Source of the DNA: UBA6522 sp965262365
GTDB taxonomy: Bacteria > Pseudomonadota > Gammaproteobacteria > Steroidobacterales > Rariloculaceae
Assembly (NCBI GenBank): GCA_965262365.1
Contig: OZ253541.1
Coordinates: 930,001 to 994,000, forward strand
Reading direction: 5' to 3'
Length of the DNA: 64,000 nt
This document shows, piece after piece, positions 35,550 to 44,385 of this stretch; position 1 is the first letter of the stretch, and each line of letters opens with the position of its first letter. The notes under the pieces were generated by a model that worked only from the letters and a program-made list of their open reading frames with translations, was not told where the DNA came from and ran no database searches. A program made the position numbers and the translations under genes.

Positions 35550-36490
35550 GCAAGCTAACATTACCCGTAGTTGCACTTGTCGTCGCGGCATTCGTCGCGT
35601 TCAACGCGGCGTTCGTGATCGATCAGGCCGAACAGGGCATTCTCGTTCAGTTCGGTGAGCCGATCGGCGATGTAATCACGGAGCCCGGGCTGCACTGGCG
35701 CGTGCCGTTCATTCAGGAGGTCCGCCGCTTCGACAGGCGGCTGCTCGACTGGGACGGCGCCGTCAGCCAGATTCCGACGCTCGGGCGCGAGTTCATCTTC
35801 GTCGATACGACGGCGCGTTGGCGAATCGCCGACCCGCTGCAATTCCTGCGCTCGGTTCGTGATGAGGTCGGCGCCCGCACAAGGCTCGACGACATCCTCG
35901 ATTCGGTCGCGAGAGACATCGTGTCGGGCACGGATCTCGAGGAGATCGTCCGCTCGGCCGACTGGCAGGTCGACGTCTCGGGGCTTGACGAGGAGGAGCT
36001 CAGCGCGCTCGGCGCAGCGAATCTCGAGCGGCCGACGAAAGGGCGCCAGCAACTCGAACAGGAGATGCTCGCGTCGTCGTCGCGGCTCATGCCCGAGCTC
36101 GGCATCGAGCTCGTCGACGTCAGGATCAAACGGATCAACTATATCGATTCCGTCCGCGAGCAGGTCGAGAGCCGGATGATTTCCGAGCGGCAGAGCATCG
36201 CGGCTCGATTCCGTTCCGAGGGTCAGGGCAGGAGTCAGGAAATTCTGGGCGACATGGAGCGGCAGCTTCGCACTATCACGTCGGAGGCCGAGCGCACGGC
36301 CCAGGAGATCATCGGCGAAGCCGATGCCGAGGCCACGCGAATCTACGGCCTGGCCTACGGCGAGGATCCCGAGTTCTACAACTTCTCAAGGACGCTCGAG
36401 AGCTACGGCGCGCTCGGCGAGAATACGACGTTGATGATCAGGGCGGAGTCCGATTTCTTCCGCTACCTGGAGTCTACGTCGCGCCCCTGA
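35546..36490 (+). CDS. hflC: FtsH protease modulator HflC
   Basis: A 314-residue partner of HflK in the inner membrane. It has an N-terminal membrane anchor (VVALVVAAFVAFNAAF), band-7 domain (IDQAEQGILVQFGEPIG, EPGLHWRVPFIQEV), VDVRIKRINYIDSVREQV and a coiled C-terminal region (SEAERTAQEIIGEADAEATR), ending near FFRYLES. The gene is intact and its length is normal for the family. Confidence 0.93.
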   Translation: MSKLTLPVVALVVAAFVAFNAAFVIDQAEQGILVQFGEPIGDVITEPGLHWRVPFIQEVRRFDRRLLDWDGAVSQIPTLGREFIFVDTTARWRIADPLQFLRSVRDEVGARTRLDDILDSVARDIVSGTDLEEIVRSADWQVDVSGLDEEELSALGAANLERPTKGRQQLEQEMLASSSRLMPELGIELVDVRIKRINYIDSVREQVESRMISERQSIAARFRSEGQGRSQEILGDMERQLRTITSEAERTAQEIIGEADAEATRIYGLAYGEDPEFYNFSRTLESYGALGENTTLMIRAESDFFRYLESTSRP

Positions 36491-36524
36491 TCAGCCGGGC
36501 GTCATCGGACGGGCTCGCGCGGGC

Positions 36525-36547
36525 CGGCCGGCACCGAACGCCGGCCG
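36525..36547 (+). terminator. GC-rich hairpin after hflC
   Basis: CGGCCGGC and GCCGGCCG form an 8-bp perfect stem with a 7-base loop 35 bp after the hflC stop. There is no T-run, so it may be a transcript-end stabiliser rather than a classical intrinsic terminator. Confidence 0.35.
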
Positions 36548-36592
36548 AGCCCGGCGTTGCGTAGCAGCGAGTAGCCGATTAACCGCCGGACT

Positions 36593-37639
36593 TTACTGAT
36601 TTTGGCGAAGACGCGGGAACAGGCGCGCGGCGTTATCCCGTTCGATTAGTACGACGTCTTCCTGGCTTAGTTCGGGAGAGTTTTGCAGCACCGTGTCGGA
36701 CTGCGAGACTAACGACGGCGACGAGATCGGCAAGTCAGTGCCGAATACTACGTTAGATGAATCAACCAGCTTGAGGAGCGCAGCCAGGGAATACGGCGAC
36801 GCTGATTGAGCCGTGCCGTAATAGAGTGTCTTCATGTAATGCAGGATGCCTTCCGGTGCCCGTTCCAATACCTCGGGCGTATTGCGAACAGCCTGGTCGT
36901 CAAGGCGCGCCGCGATATAGGGAGCGGCGCCGCCTGCGTGTGCCGTTATAAATCGAATGTTTGGGTGTCGTTCGATGTTGCCGCTGGTGATGAGATTCAG
37001 TATCGCACGAGTGGTCTCAAATACGTATTCGATCACGGAGCTTTGAAAATCCAGATTGAGTTCGTTGAAGTAGAATGGGCTGGTCGGGTGCATTAAAACG
37101 ACCGTGTTACGTCGATCCAATTCCTCCATCAGCGGTTCGAGTTCAGGAGCACCAAGATAGACATTGTCGGCGCTGGGGTTCAGTGACATTCCGTCGAGCC
37201 CGAGCGTGTCGAGTGCATAAATCGCTTCGTCAACTGAGGCTTCGGCGTCGTACTGCGGCACCATTGCGAGAGCCCCGAACCTTGTCGGATAGGACTGTAC
37301 CAACTCTGCGGCCGCTTCATTGACTACCCGGCAGAGTTCGCTCGACACTCTCTCTCTCGGGTTCCGTACCGACAGCAACCCAGTCTGGATGTCGAACCGA
37401 TCCATCAACGACAGCGCCCTTTCCGGTGTCCACTCGCCGCCCGGCCATGCGGCGCCGATGCTTACACCTCGAAAGGCGGTCGTGATCGGAGGCGGATGCC
37501 AGTGATGGTGGACATCGATCCGGCCTGGAGTTTGCGCCCGAGCCAACGGAGTGAGATTTGTAGCCGCGAAACCCGCGACCCCCATACCAGCCAAGTGAAG
37601 TGCATCACGCCGGGTGATCGTATCTGTGCACAGCTTCAT
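36593..37639 (-). CDS. Tat-exported amidohydrolase (ACMSD-like, Amidohydro_2)
   Basis: A 348-residue metal-dependent hydrolase or decarboxylase of the amidohydrolase_2/ACMSD superfamily. A Tat signal (ITRRDALHLAGMGVAGF) directs export. The metal motif DVHHHWHPP follows maturation. A conserved LMHPTSPF, ITAHAGGAAPY and FGTDLPISSP (last metal Asp) complete the barrel site. Members decarboxylate or hydrolyse aromatic acids, but the substrate here is unknown. This copy is intact. The (CT)-rich tract in the codons for RERVSSE is one CT unit longer than in the frameshifted duplicate at 54648. Confidence 0.87.
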   Translation of the reverse strand: MKLCTDTITRRDALHLAGMGVAGFAATNLTPLARAQTPGRIDVHHHWHPPPITTAFRGVSIGAAWPGGEWTPERALSLMDRFDIQTGLLSVRNPRERVSSELCRVVNEAAAELVQSYPTRFGALAMVPQYDAEASVDEAIYALDTLGLDGMSLNPSADNVYLGAPELEPLMEELDRRNTVVLMHPTSPFYFNELNLDFQSSVIEYVFETTRAILNLITSGNIERHPNIRFITAHAGGAAPYIAARLDDQAVRNTPEVLERAPEGILHYMKTLYYGTAQSASPYSLAALLKLVDSSNVVFGTDLPISSPSLVSQSDTVLQNSPELSQEDVVLIERDNAARLFPRLRQNQ

Positions 37640-37780
37640 CCGCGATAAGCCTCTACTCGGAGAGAAGGTGATTGAAGTTCAACATCGTAGTATTCGTAGC
37701 AGCGTACTTTTGGATCCGCCGCTTGTAAAGCTGCCGGAGATACTCACGATCCAGTCTCGATGCGGCTGATTCCAGCGCTC

Positions 37781-38090
37781 CATCGCTTCAATCTGAGCCA
37801 TAGAAATATCGAAGACTTGCTGGCGGAACGGGGTATCACCGTAAGCTACGAATCGATTCGCCTCTGGTGCATTAAGTTTGAGCCGAAATATGCCAAGCGC
37901 CTGAGGCGCAGGCATCAGGGATTCGGCGACACGTTTTAATTGGACGAGGTCTTCGTCAAGATCAGGGGCGAATAGCATTATCTGTGGCGGGCGGTCGGCC
38001 AGGATGGGGATGTGGTCGACCTTCTTCTACAGGACCGCAATTGGCTCCTGCTTCAGTTCATGTCACGGACAGGTACGCCAATAACAGGGC
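37781..38090 (+). mobile_element. IS6-family transposase remnant
   Basis: The plus-strand frame reads RFNLSHRNIEDLLAERGI, YESIRLWCIKFEPKYAKRL and, after a stop, LDEVFVKIRG and, after another stop, HYLWRAVGQDGDVVDLLLQ. This is the central part of an IS6-type DDE transposase with two in-frame stops (TAA, TAG). The ends of the element are not identifiable. Confidence 0.75.
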
Positions 38091-38106
38091 GGAGCAATCG
38101 CACCGC

Positions 38107-38137
38107 AAAAAAACACCCCTTTCGGGGCATTTTTTTT
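38107..38137 (-). terminator. Bidirectional intrinsic terminator
   Basis: A-run, CCCC-TTTC-GGGG hairpin and T-run, the form of a rho-independent terminator in either direction. It lies 41 bp beyond the end of the minus-strand sulfatase gene, so that is its likely client. A copy at 55925-55953 came with the duplicated segment. Confidence 0.75.
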
Positions 38138-38177
38138 GACGACTGGCGGACAGGGAACCCCTGCGTTGACGGTCACA

Positions 38178-39454
38178 CTAAAGATCCTGAGGAAGAACAA
38201 TTCCGAGTTCCAGGCGCGTCTCCCGCCACAACGCAATCATCGATGCCATGCGCTCCGGATACTGAAGGGCCAGATTCCTCGTTTCACCGGGATCCACCTC
38301 GATATCGAATAGCTGAAACTGTGACTCGTCGAACGGCGGATCGAGGGTCACCAGTTTCCATCTGCCCTGCCGAAGAAGCGCTTTGCCAGCATGATATAAC
38401 GTCGTCACGTAATTTTCGTCGTGAACCTCAGCCTCGGCGCCAGCCAGAAAACCGACCATGCTCTCGCCCAGCATGGGCGCAACCGATCCGTCGTCCGGGT
38501 AAATGGCGCCGCCCAACTCCAGGAATGTCGGCGCCAGATCCATTACAGTGACGTAGGTCGAGTCGATCGTTCCGCTTGACGCGACACCGGGCCCGGTAGC
38601 GATCATCGCCGCAACAATTCCACCCTCGCGCGTAAAGTTCTTATACCGACTGAATGGGGCGGATCCCGCTTCTCCCCAGCGTGCACCATAGGTAACCCAG
38701 GAATTCGCCTTACCCATGTTTTCGTAGCTGTTGTCATAGTGGGCACGCAGATATCGACCGTACGCCGTATCAGAACCGAAATGATCGCTACCCGCCGCAC
38801 CATTGTCCGACATGAAGACGATCAACGTCTTAATGATGCCGGCGGCTTGCAGCGACTCGAACCGCTGCACACGAAGCGCGTCGTAACCAGCGTCGTATGC
38901 TCCACGATACAAATTCAGATAGTCGTCAGGGACCTGTAACGGCCAATGCGGAGAGGTGGAGAGGTATAGGCGGCGTAAGCAAAGAATGGGCGGCCATCGC
39001 CGCGGCCGGATTCAATGAACTCAATCAAGCGATCCGTATAAAGCTCAGTGCTGTAACGACCTTCGGGATAGTCCACCAGATCATCGTCCTCACGATATCG
39101 AGGTATTTGCTCCGACCTTCCGCGCGCTTGGAAGTGATTGGCGCTTCCGTTCAGAAGCATGAACGAGCGCTCGAAACCTGCCGCTTTCGGACTGTGCTTT
39201 GCGGTCGCGCCAAGATGCCACTTGCCCGCCGCATAAGTGTGATAGCCCGCATCCCGAAGCAATCTCGGGAATAGCTCAACACGATCCGACAGATAGCCCT
39301 CGTAACCCGCCAAGCTGCTGCGAACCGGACCGTATGCCCCGAGGTCCGCGTAACCCATATCGTCCGCCACAATCAGCAGGATGTTCGGTCGCTCCTGGGC
39401 CGTTGCCGCCATTGACGCGACCAATGTCAGCGCTAGAAAAACGGTTGTTCTCAT
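38178..39454 (-). pseudogene. Sulfatase gene with three lesions
   Basis: From ATG 39454 the frame has a signal peptide (MAATAQ) and IVADDMGYADLGAYG, but the formylglycine segment is deleted: the next residues are PVRSSLAGYEG, with no C/S-x-P-x-R motif. An 8-bp tandem duplication (GGAGAGGT twice, 38950-38965) shifts the frame after FAYAAYTSP. In the second frame the protein continues as SPHWPLQVPDDYLNLYRGAY. A further deletion removes the middle, between FESLQAAGII and KTLIVFMSDNGA. The C-terminus (DPGETRNLALQYP) is recognisable. The gene cannot make an active sulfatase. Confidence 0.87.
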
Positions 39455-39525
39455 GTTTTCTCTCCCGAATATGCGCCAGCTTGCATATCCACAGTTAACC
39501 GACAGCTGCTACAGGCCAGAAACGG

Positions 39526-40569
39526 TCATTCGGCGACCGTACATTCGTACGGCTCGATTTCCACGCCTGGGATCCAGACCCAGTACTTCTCCCTCGTGAC
39601 CGGCTCGGCAAAGACATCGGGATCTGTAACGGTCACGCGGTAGTTTAAGCGTGTCTGGTCGTCGCTGAGTTCGAATCGCTCCTCGACGATTGCGGAATCG
39701 CTCAACGGAATCGCGGCCGAAAACTGCGGCGCCAGAATCGAGGAGGTCGCGACAACCAAACTGTCCCCGTCCCAACGCCCGGTCGAATAGCCTAGCGAAG
39801 TCGGTTCGCCCGATGCAGGCGCGTTCGTCATGTGGATCACGCGAGTCAGATCGTATTCTTCGATGCGCAAAAGAATTCGCTCTCCCTCGTCGACGAATTC
39901 AATCGGATAAGGCTGCCCCACGATGTGCGGCATGCCTTTCGGTGTACAACCCGGAATCGGGTTATCCGCGATCGGATCGAAGTTCTGTCGCGCCAGACTC
40001 GCTGCGGTGGTCAGCGGATACTCCGACAGACCAATCAGCGAAAGGTTTGAGCCCTGCCGAACGCTGAATGATTCATCTTCATCCCGGCTCCAGACGCGAA
40101 ATATGCCAGTCGCTTTCGCTCGGGCTTCATCCAGCGCAATTCCGCTCGTACTCTCTTTCACCCAACCCACGGTCCTGTCGGACCAACGCGGTTCCGAGTC
40201 GCGCTGTATCAATACCTCGCGACCATCGGGGAGCAAGAGATTCTTGGCCTCCATCGCATAGGCATCGAATCTTCCGGGCGTGCCGGCAACCCGAATGGTC
40301 TGCCCAACGCTCAGGATCTCCGGACCGATACCATGCCGCTGGAGCGTTCCTGGCGGCGTCGATTCGATCTCGTAGACCACAGTTTCGCCCTCTACTTCCG
40401 ATTCGAGCGAAAACCGTATGTGCGGATTCCGCCAGAGAATCCGAGTGACTGTTCCCTCGATCTCAGCCATTGATTCGAGATCGTAGATCGCGGCGCGCGA
40501 GTGATGCGCGATCGCCACGGGGGCAAGCGCAAATAGCGCCAACGCTGATGTAACTGCCGCTGATCTCAT
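39526..40569 (-). CDS. DUF6152-family exported protein D
   Basis: A 347-residue exported protein. The signal peptide ends ALAPVAIA directly before His-His-Ser. The N-terminal domain has GTVTRILWRNPHIRFSLE and a Gly-x-Arg-rich loop. A linker IFRVWSRDED leads to GCTPKGMPHIVGQPYPIEFV, LGYSTGRWDGDSLVVATSS and VTVTDPDVFAEPVTREK, ending with Cys. ATG 40569, with GAGGAG about 9 bases ahead, is the best start. It belongs to the 'IFRVW' subgroup with A, B and G and lies in the minus-strand array, 45 bp downstream of the esterase gene. Confidence 0.85.
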   Translation of the reverse strand: MRSAAVTSALALFALAPVAIAHHSRAAIYDLESMAEIEGTVTRILWRNPHIRFSLESEVEGETVVYEIESTPPGTLQRHGIGPEILSVGQTIRVAGTPGRFDAYAMEAKNLLLPDGREVLIQRDSEPRWSDRTVGWVKESTSGIALDEARAKATGIFRVWSRDEDESFSVRQGSNLSLIGLSEYPLTTAASLARQNFDPIADNPIPGCTPKGMPHIVGQPYPIEFVDEGERILLRIEEYDLTRVIHMTNAPASGEPTSLGYSTGRWDGDSLVVATSSILAPQFSAAIPLSDSAIVEERFELSDDQTRLNYRVTVTDPDVFAEPVTREKYWVWIPGVEIEPYECTVAE

Positions 40570-40614
40570 GTTGAGCTCTCCTCGTTGAAGAGAAATTGTC
40601 GGCACAGGCGAACG

Positions 40615-42087
40615 CTAATGCGCCGTCATCGGCTGATGAGCGCCTTGCGTCGAGCGAATCAGCTGCAGGATCTCCCGGCTGAGTTGCGTGTCCTGCGTAC
40701 CGATACTCGGATTCGACGAGAAGTGATCGTGACCGATGAGCTGAACGACACGCGGCATCCGGTCATACCCTGCCGTCAGCTCGTGGACCAGATCAGCGAA
40801 CGATGCTCTGGTCGTCCGGCTATCGTAATCCGAGATCGACAGCAACAAAGGTATGTCGGTGCGTGTGATATTGCCGAGGATCGCGATGTCCGACCACTGC
40901 TCGAAGTCATCGCCGAAGTAGGCTACTCGCCCGTCGGACGGATTATTCGCATCGGCACCGTAGGTGCCGGAGATCAATACGACACCGGCGGGTGCCGGGC
41001 CCGCGTCTGCGGCGATCTCGGGCCTGAGCGCGTATTCCGCAACATGGAATGCACCCGCTGATTTACCGACGACGACGATCTGATTCGGATCGCCGCCGTA
41101 GTCGCCGATGTTATCTCTGACCCAAGCGACGGCTGTCGCCACGTCCTGCGAACCCGCCGGCCACTGCGCGTCCGAGGCGAGCCGATACGTCGCGTTAACG
41201 CCGACGAGACCCAAGCTCGTGAAATAATCTGAAACGTTGCGGCTGTTCGCACGATTGCCGCGCACAAATCCGCCGCCATGGAAGTACATCACGACGGGCA
41301 TCGGGGTGTCGCCGTAACGGTACTTGTCCGTATGGATATCGAGGCGATGTTTTTCGTGCGGCCCGTAGGCGATATCCTGGGCAACCTCGATCTCACCCAT
41401 CTCGTACGTACGCGCCTGGTCGCTATACAGCGCTGCAGTTTCCTGTGCACCGGCGCCGCGGCTCACGATCTCGCGAATTGAAGCTGCTAGTTCGGGCGGC
41501 ATGTGGTTACTCAGCGTATCGGCGTTGGTGCGCTCGAGTTCCTCGAGTTCACCCCAGCGGAACTGCGTCAGTGTCGCATCGTGATCGGCGCAAACCTGAA
41601 GATCCGCCTCGCGCGCGTAGTAGACCGGAGAGATCCATGGCGGCGTTCCGGCCAACCGATACTCGTCCTCGATAGTAATGCAGAGATCGGTACGAGAGGC
41701 CGGACTCACGTTGCCGACGTCACTGATCGTCCAGAGTTGCTCCGGCGCTTCGGCACACTCCTTGATATAAAGCGTACCGTTCGCGCCAAGCTCCTCGGCG
41801 GCCAGGCAGCGATCGAAAGGTGCGGCAAGAATCTGGCCGTTGTCGAGCCACTCCCATTCCTGATCCGTCGCGTCTTCGCCATATTTGCAGGAATGTAAAC
41901 GGAGCGGACCGTCGAGATTGATGTCTGGCGTGTGTCCCGGCACGTCGAGACAAAAGCCTCTGAATTCACCGTTGAGTTCGTGCGCCGATTTAAGGAACGC
42001 GCTTTCTGCCGATACGGCCGCGGAAAACCCTATGCCAATCAGAGCGATGGAAAGTGTGCAACTTAAGGAATGGGTCATACCCTTCAT
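40615..42087 (-). CDS. Esterase with N-terminal ricin-type lectin domain
   Basis: A 490-residue exported protein. After a signal peptide (AAVSAES) about residues 30-150 resemble a beta-trefoil ricin-type lectin: FCLDVPGHTP, LHSCKYGEDATDQEWEW, CLAAEELGANGTLYIKEC and LWTISDVGNV, with paired cysteines. About residues 230-490 are an alpha/beta-hydrolase: oxyanion hole YFHGGGFVRG, nucleophile Ser in VVVGKSAGAFH, Asp in SISDYDS and His in IGHDHFSS. It would hydrolyse an ester in the periplasm while binding a sugar, for example deacetylating a glycan (inference). The lectin-first arrangement is unusual for bacterial esterases. It lies in the DUF6152 array. Confidence 0.8.
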   Translation of the reverse strand: MKGMTHSLSCTLSIALIGIGFSAAVSAESAFLKSAHELNGEFRGFCLDVPGHTPDINLDGPLRLHSCKYGEDATDQEWEWLDNGQILAAPFDRCLAAEELGANGTLYIKECAEAPEQLWTISDVGNVSPASRTDLCITIEDEYRLAGTPPWISPVYYAREADLQVCADHDATLTQFRWGELEELERTNADTLSNHMPPELAASIREIVSRGAGAQETAALYSDQARTYEMGEIEVAQDIAYGPHEKHRLDIHTDKYRYGDTPMPVVMYFHGGGFVRGNRANSRNVSDYFTSLGLVGVNATYRLASDAQWPAGSQDVATAVAWVRDNIGDYGGDPNQIVVVGKSAGAFHVAEYALRPEIAADAGPAPAGVVLISGTYGADANNPSDGRVAYFGDDFEQWSDIAILGNITRTDIPLLLSISDYDSRTTRASFADLVHELTAGYDRMPRVVQLIGHDHFSSNPSIGTQDTQLSREILQLIRSTQGAHQPMTAH

Positions 42088-42175
42088 TTCGATTCCCTCA
42101 TCAATTATCAATTTCGGCGGCCAGGAGATACTCATGCTAAGCCAACTACCCCGGCCAAATCTTTTCTCTCAGGAG

Positions 42176-43177
42176 TTAGTACAGGACGCGGGAGGCCACA
42201 TCCGGATCGCAGGTATTGGGCAGCATTTGCATATCCGGCGCATGAGCCCAGGTAGTCGAGCCCGTAACGGGCTCCGTCAGATACTCCGAATCCTCGTACA
42301 TGTATTCAATCTGTACGTTTCTGCCGTCTTCGCTGAGCGTATATCGCTCGACGGCATGACGGCCCAGGCCGGAGGGGATGCCGCGGCCATTGCCCCAGCG
42401 ATGCTCCTCGAAGCCGACCGTATCGACAGCGAGCGTGTCTCCCTCCCACCAGCCGATCGAATGACCCTGATTGCTCGGCGTGAGATCCGCCGGGTGTTCG
42501 CGGCTGTCCATGTAGACGGTGCGTGTGACCTCGTTGTACTCGGCTTTCAGAAGAATGACGTCGTCGAGGATCTCGACTTCGTGCAGGTAGGGCCCGCCCA
42601 TGTTGCCGGGCGGCATACCGTAGATGCACTCAGCCATCGGGTTGTCGTTCTCACTGTATTCCGCGGCTGCCGCGACCGCCTTCTCCGTCAGCGGCAGATG
42701 CGTGGCCGCCCTGTCGCGCGGCCCGGCGCCCCTCCAGCTCGCGTTCGACCAGACGCCGACGAGACTCTCGGCGGACGGCACGTCGTCAGCGGGGCCACGG
42801 GCCTGGCCCTGCGATGACAGCGTGGTGCCATCCGCTTTCGTGTAGGTCATGCCGAACAACAGTCTGCGCTCGGGGTTTTTGTCAGGATTGGCGCGGATCG
42901 TGATGACGTCGCCGACGGCGAGCGAGTCACGGCTCCAGCCGCGGCGCACCAACCCCATCGTCGACTGCATCTCGACTTCCCATTCCGTCATGACGCCGTT
43001 CGCGTCCGGCGCTTCGATATAGGCGTAGACATGTGGATTGACCCACTCCCAGCGCGTGACCACCGCTTCGAATGCGATGACTTCATCGGAGAAGTTGGCG
43101 CGTGAGTGATGGGCTATTGCGGGCACGAATGCGGACGCGAGCGCAAGTCCGCAAACAATCGATATGCTGCTTTTCAT
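42176..43177 (-). CDS. DUF6152-family exported protein E
   Basis: A 333-residue exported protein. The signal peptide ends VPAIA just before His-His-Ser-Arg. The N-terminal domain has VTRWEWVNPHVYAYIEA and GWSRDSLAVGDVITIRANP. The second half reads SLVGVWSNASW, CIYGMPPGNMGGPY, HSIGWWEGDTLAVDTVGFEE and IEYMYEDSEYLTEPVTG. It belongs to the LTGxW-linker subgroup with C, F and H. ATG 43177 has GAGGGGAA upstream. It is 22 bp downstream of protein F, so the two form an operon. Confidence 0.85.
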   Translation of the reverse strand: MKSSISIVCGLALASAFVPAIAHHSRANFSDEVIAFEAVVTRWEWVNPHVYAYIEAPDANGVMTEWEVEMQSTMGLVRRGWSRDSLAVGDVITIRANPDKNPERRLLFGMTYTKADGTTLSSQGQARGPADDVPSAESLVGVWSNASWRGAGPRDRAATHLPLTEKAVAAAAEYSENDNPMAECIYGMPPGNMGGPYLHEVEILDDVILLKAEYNEVTRTVYMDSREHPADLTPSNQGHSIGWWEGDTLAVDTVGFEEHRWGNGRGIPSGLGRHAVERYTLSEDGRNVQIEYMYEDSEYLTEPVTGSTTWAHAPDMQMLPNTCDPDVASRVLY

Positions 43178-43199
43178 TCCGGTTCCCCTCCTCGGCACG

Positions 43200-44285
43200 T
43201 TACCGCACCTTGTCATGCCAAACCGCCTGATTCGGTCGGATATTGTTCTCGCCGCTAAGCTCTACACAGCCGTACGGCTCGTAAGGCGCGGAAGACAGCG
43301 CCTGAAAGTCCTGGCCGCGAATGATGGACTCGATGAACAGCGGATCCTCGATCGTGTAGTCGCGAGTCAGCACGAGCTCCTCGGGGTCCACGCGGAACCG
43401 TTCCACGAGATGCATCTGATCGCTATGCGCCGTCCCATCCCGATGCGCGAGCACACCCTGCTCGAAACCGATCGTATCAACGACCAGCGTGTCGTGCTCC
43501 CACCAGCCGATCGAGTGTCCGCCCGCGCTTGGGGTGATGTCATCAGGGCGTTCGCTCGTGTTCAGGTGAATCGTGCGCACGAAATCCATGAAGCCGTATT
43601 GCAACGTGATCTCGCCCTCCGCCTGATAGATATCGTTGACGTGGCGGTCGTGATTCCAGCCGTTGATGACATTGTAGACATGACATCGCAGAATGGGATC
43701 GTCGAAGGCCATCTCGTAGCCTTCGCGCGCCGCGAGGCCGGCCGCAGTCGGCACGGCGGAATCGCGGAATCCGCGGCTCGAGCCCATGCCGAAAGAGAGC
43801 GTGACCCAGGGCCCTGTCAGATTCGGTTGACCATTGTCCAGAAATGCCGCACGCGCTAACCCGGACGTATCCAGGTAACCCGTCGTCACGACTCCGTCCT
43901 CGAATTCGGAGTTGCGCGCGAATTCGGGACCTCCATCGAGGCGAAAGTTGCTCATGTAGCAAACATGATCCTCGCGACGCGCCGGCGATCCCGTGATCTC
44001 GATGTACTGACCAGGCTGGAACGTGTCCTTCGTCCATCCACGGCGCCGAAGCGTCGTGGCAGCAGAAAGTTCGCAGCGCCAATCCTGGATGGTGCCGTCG
44101 TCCGCCGTCACATCGAAATAGACGTAGGCATGGGGATTGACGAAACTCAGCTCCGTCACGACGCCCTCGACCGTGATCGGATTGTCGAGATCGAAATGCG
44201 GATCCGAAGAGTGATGGGCACCGGCTGCCGCAGATATCGCGACGCCCGCTGCCGCCAGCCAGCATCGTCGAGCACGATAGTTCAT
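43200..44285 (-). CDS. DUF6152-family exported protein F
   Basis: A 361-residue exported protein. The signal peptide ends AAAGA before His-His-Ser-Ser-Asp. The N-terminal domain has VVTELSFVNPHAYVYFDVT, CELSAATTLRRRGWTKDTF and GQYIEITGSPARRED. The C-terminal domain has QPNLTGPWVTLSFG, GHSIGWWEHDTLVVDTIGFE and YTIEDPLFIESIIRG, and ends with PYGCVELSGENN. It is the closest in layout to protein H at 53366. The function is unknown. Confidence 0.85.
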   Translation of the reverse strand: MNYRARRCWLAAAGVAISAAAGAHHSSDPHFDLDNPITVEGVVTELSFVNPHAYVYFDVTADDGTIQDWRCELSAATTLRRRGWTKDTFQPGQYIEITGSPARREDHVCYMSNFRLDGGPEFARNSEFEDGVVTTGYLDTSGLARAAFLDNGQPNLTGPWVTLSFGMGSSRGFRDSAVPTAAGLAAREGYEMAFDDPILRCHVYNVINGWNHDRHVNDIYQAEGEITLQYGFMDFVRTIHLNTSERPDDITPSAGGHSIGWWEHDTLVVDTIGFEQGVLAHRDGTAHSDQMHLVERFRVDPEELVLTRDYTIEDPLFIESIIRGQDFQALSSAPYEPYGCVELSGENNIRPNQAVWHDKVR

Positions 44286-44385
44286 AAGGTCTCCTAATCT
44301 AGACTGCAGTACAAGCTATAACAAGGAAAAGAAATGCTCCGACATGCGTTCGCGAATAGCCGGATCGGGGAAGCATCAGTCCGTA

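Larger units (their letters stand above)
36564..38163. repeat. Duplicated segment copy 1 (amidohydrolase to terminator)
   Basis: This 1.6-kb segment is repeated almost identically at 54619-55980. It spans the amidohydrolase gene, an IS6 transposase remnant and a terminator hairpin, with a 200-bp part of the IS6 remnant absent from the second copy. The left border is GCAGCGAGTAGCCGATT in both copies, and the right border is GGGAACCCCTGC. Confidence 0.85.
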
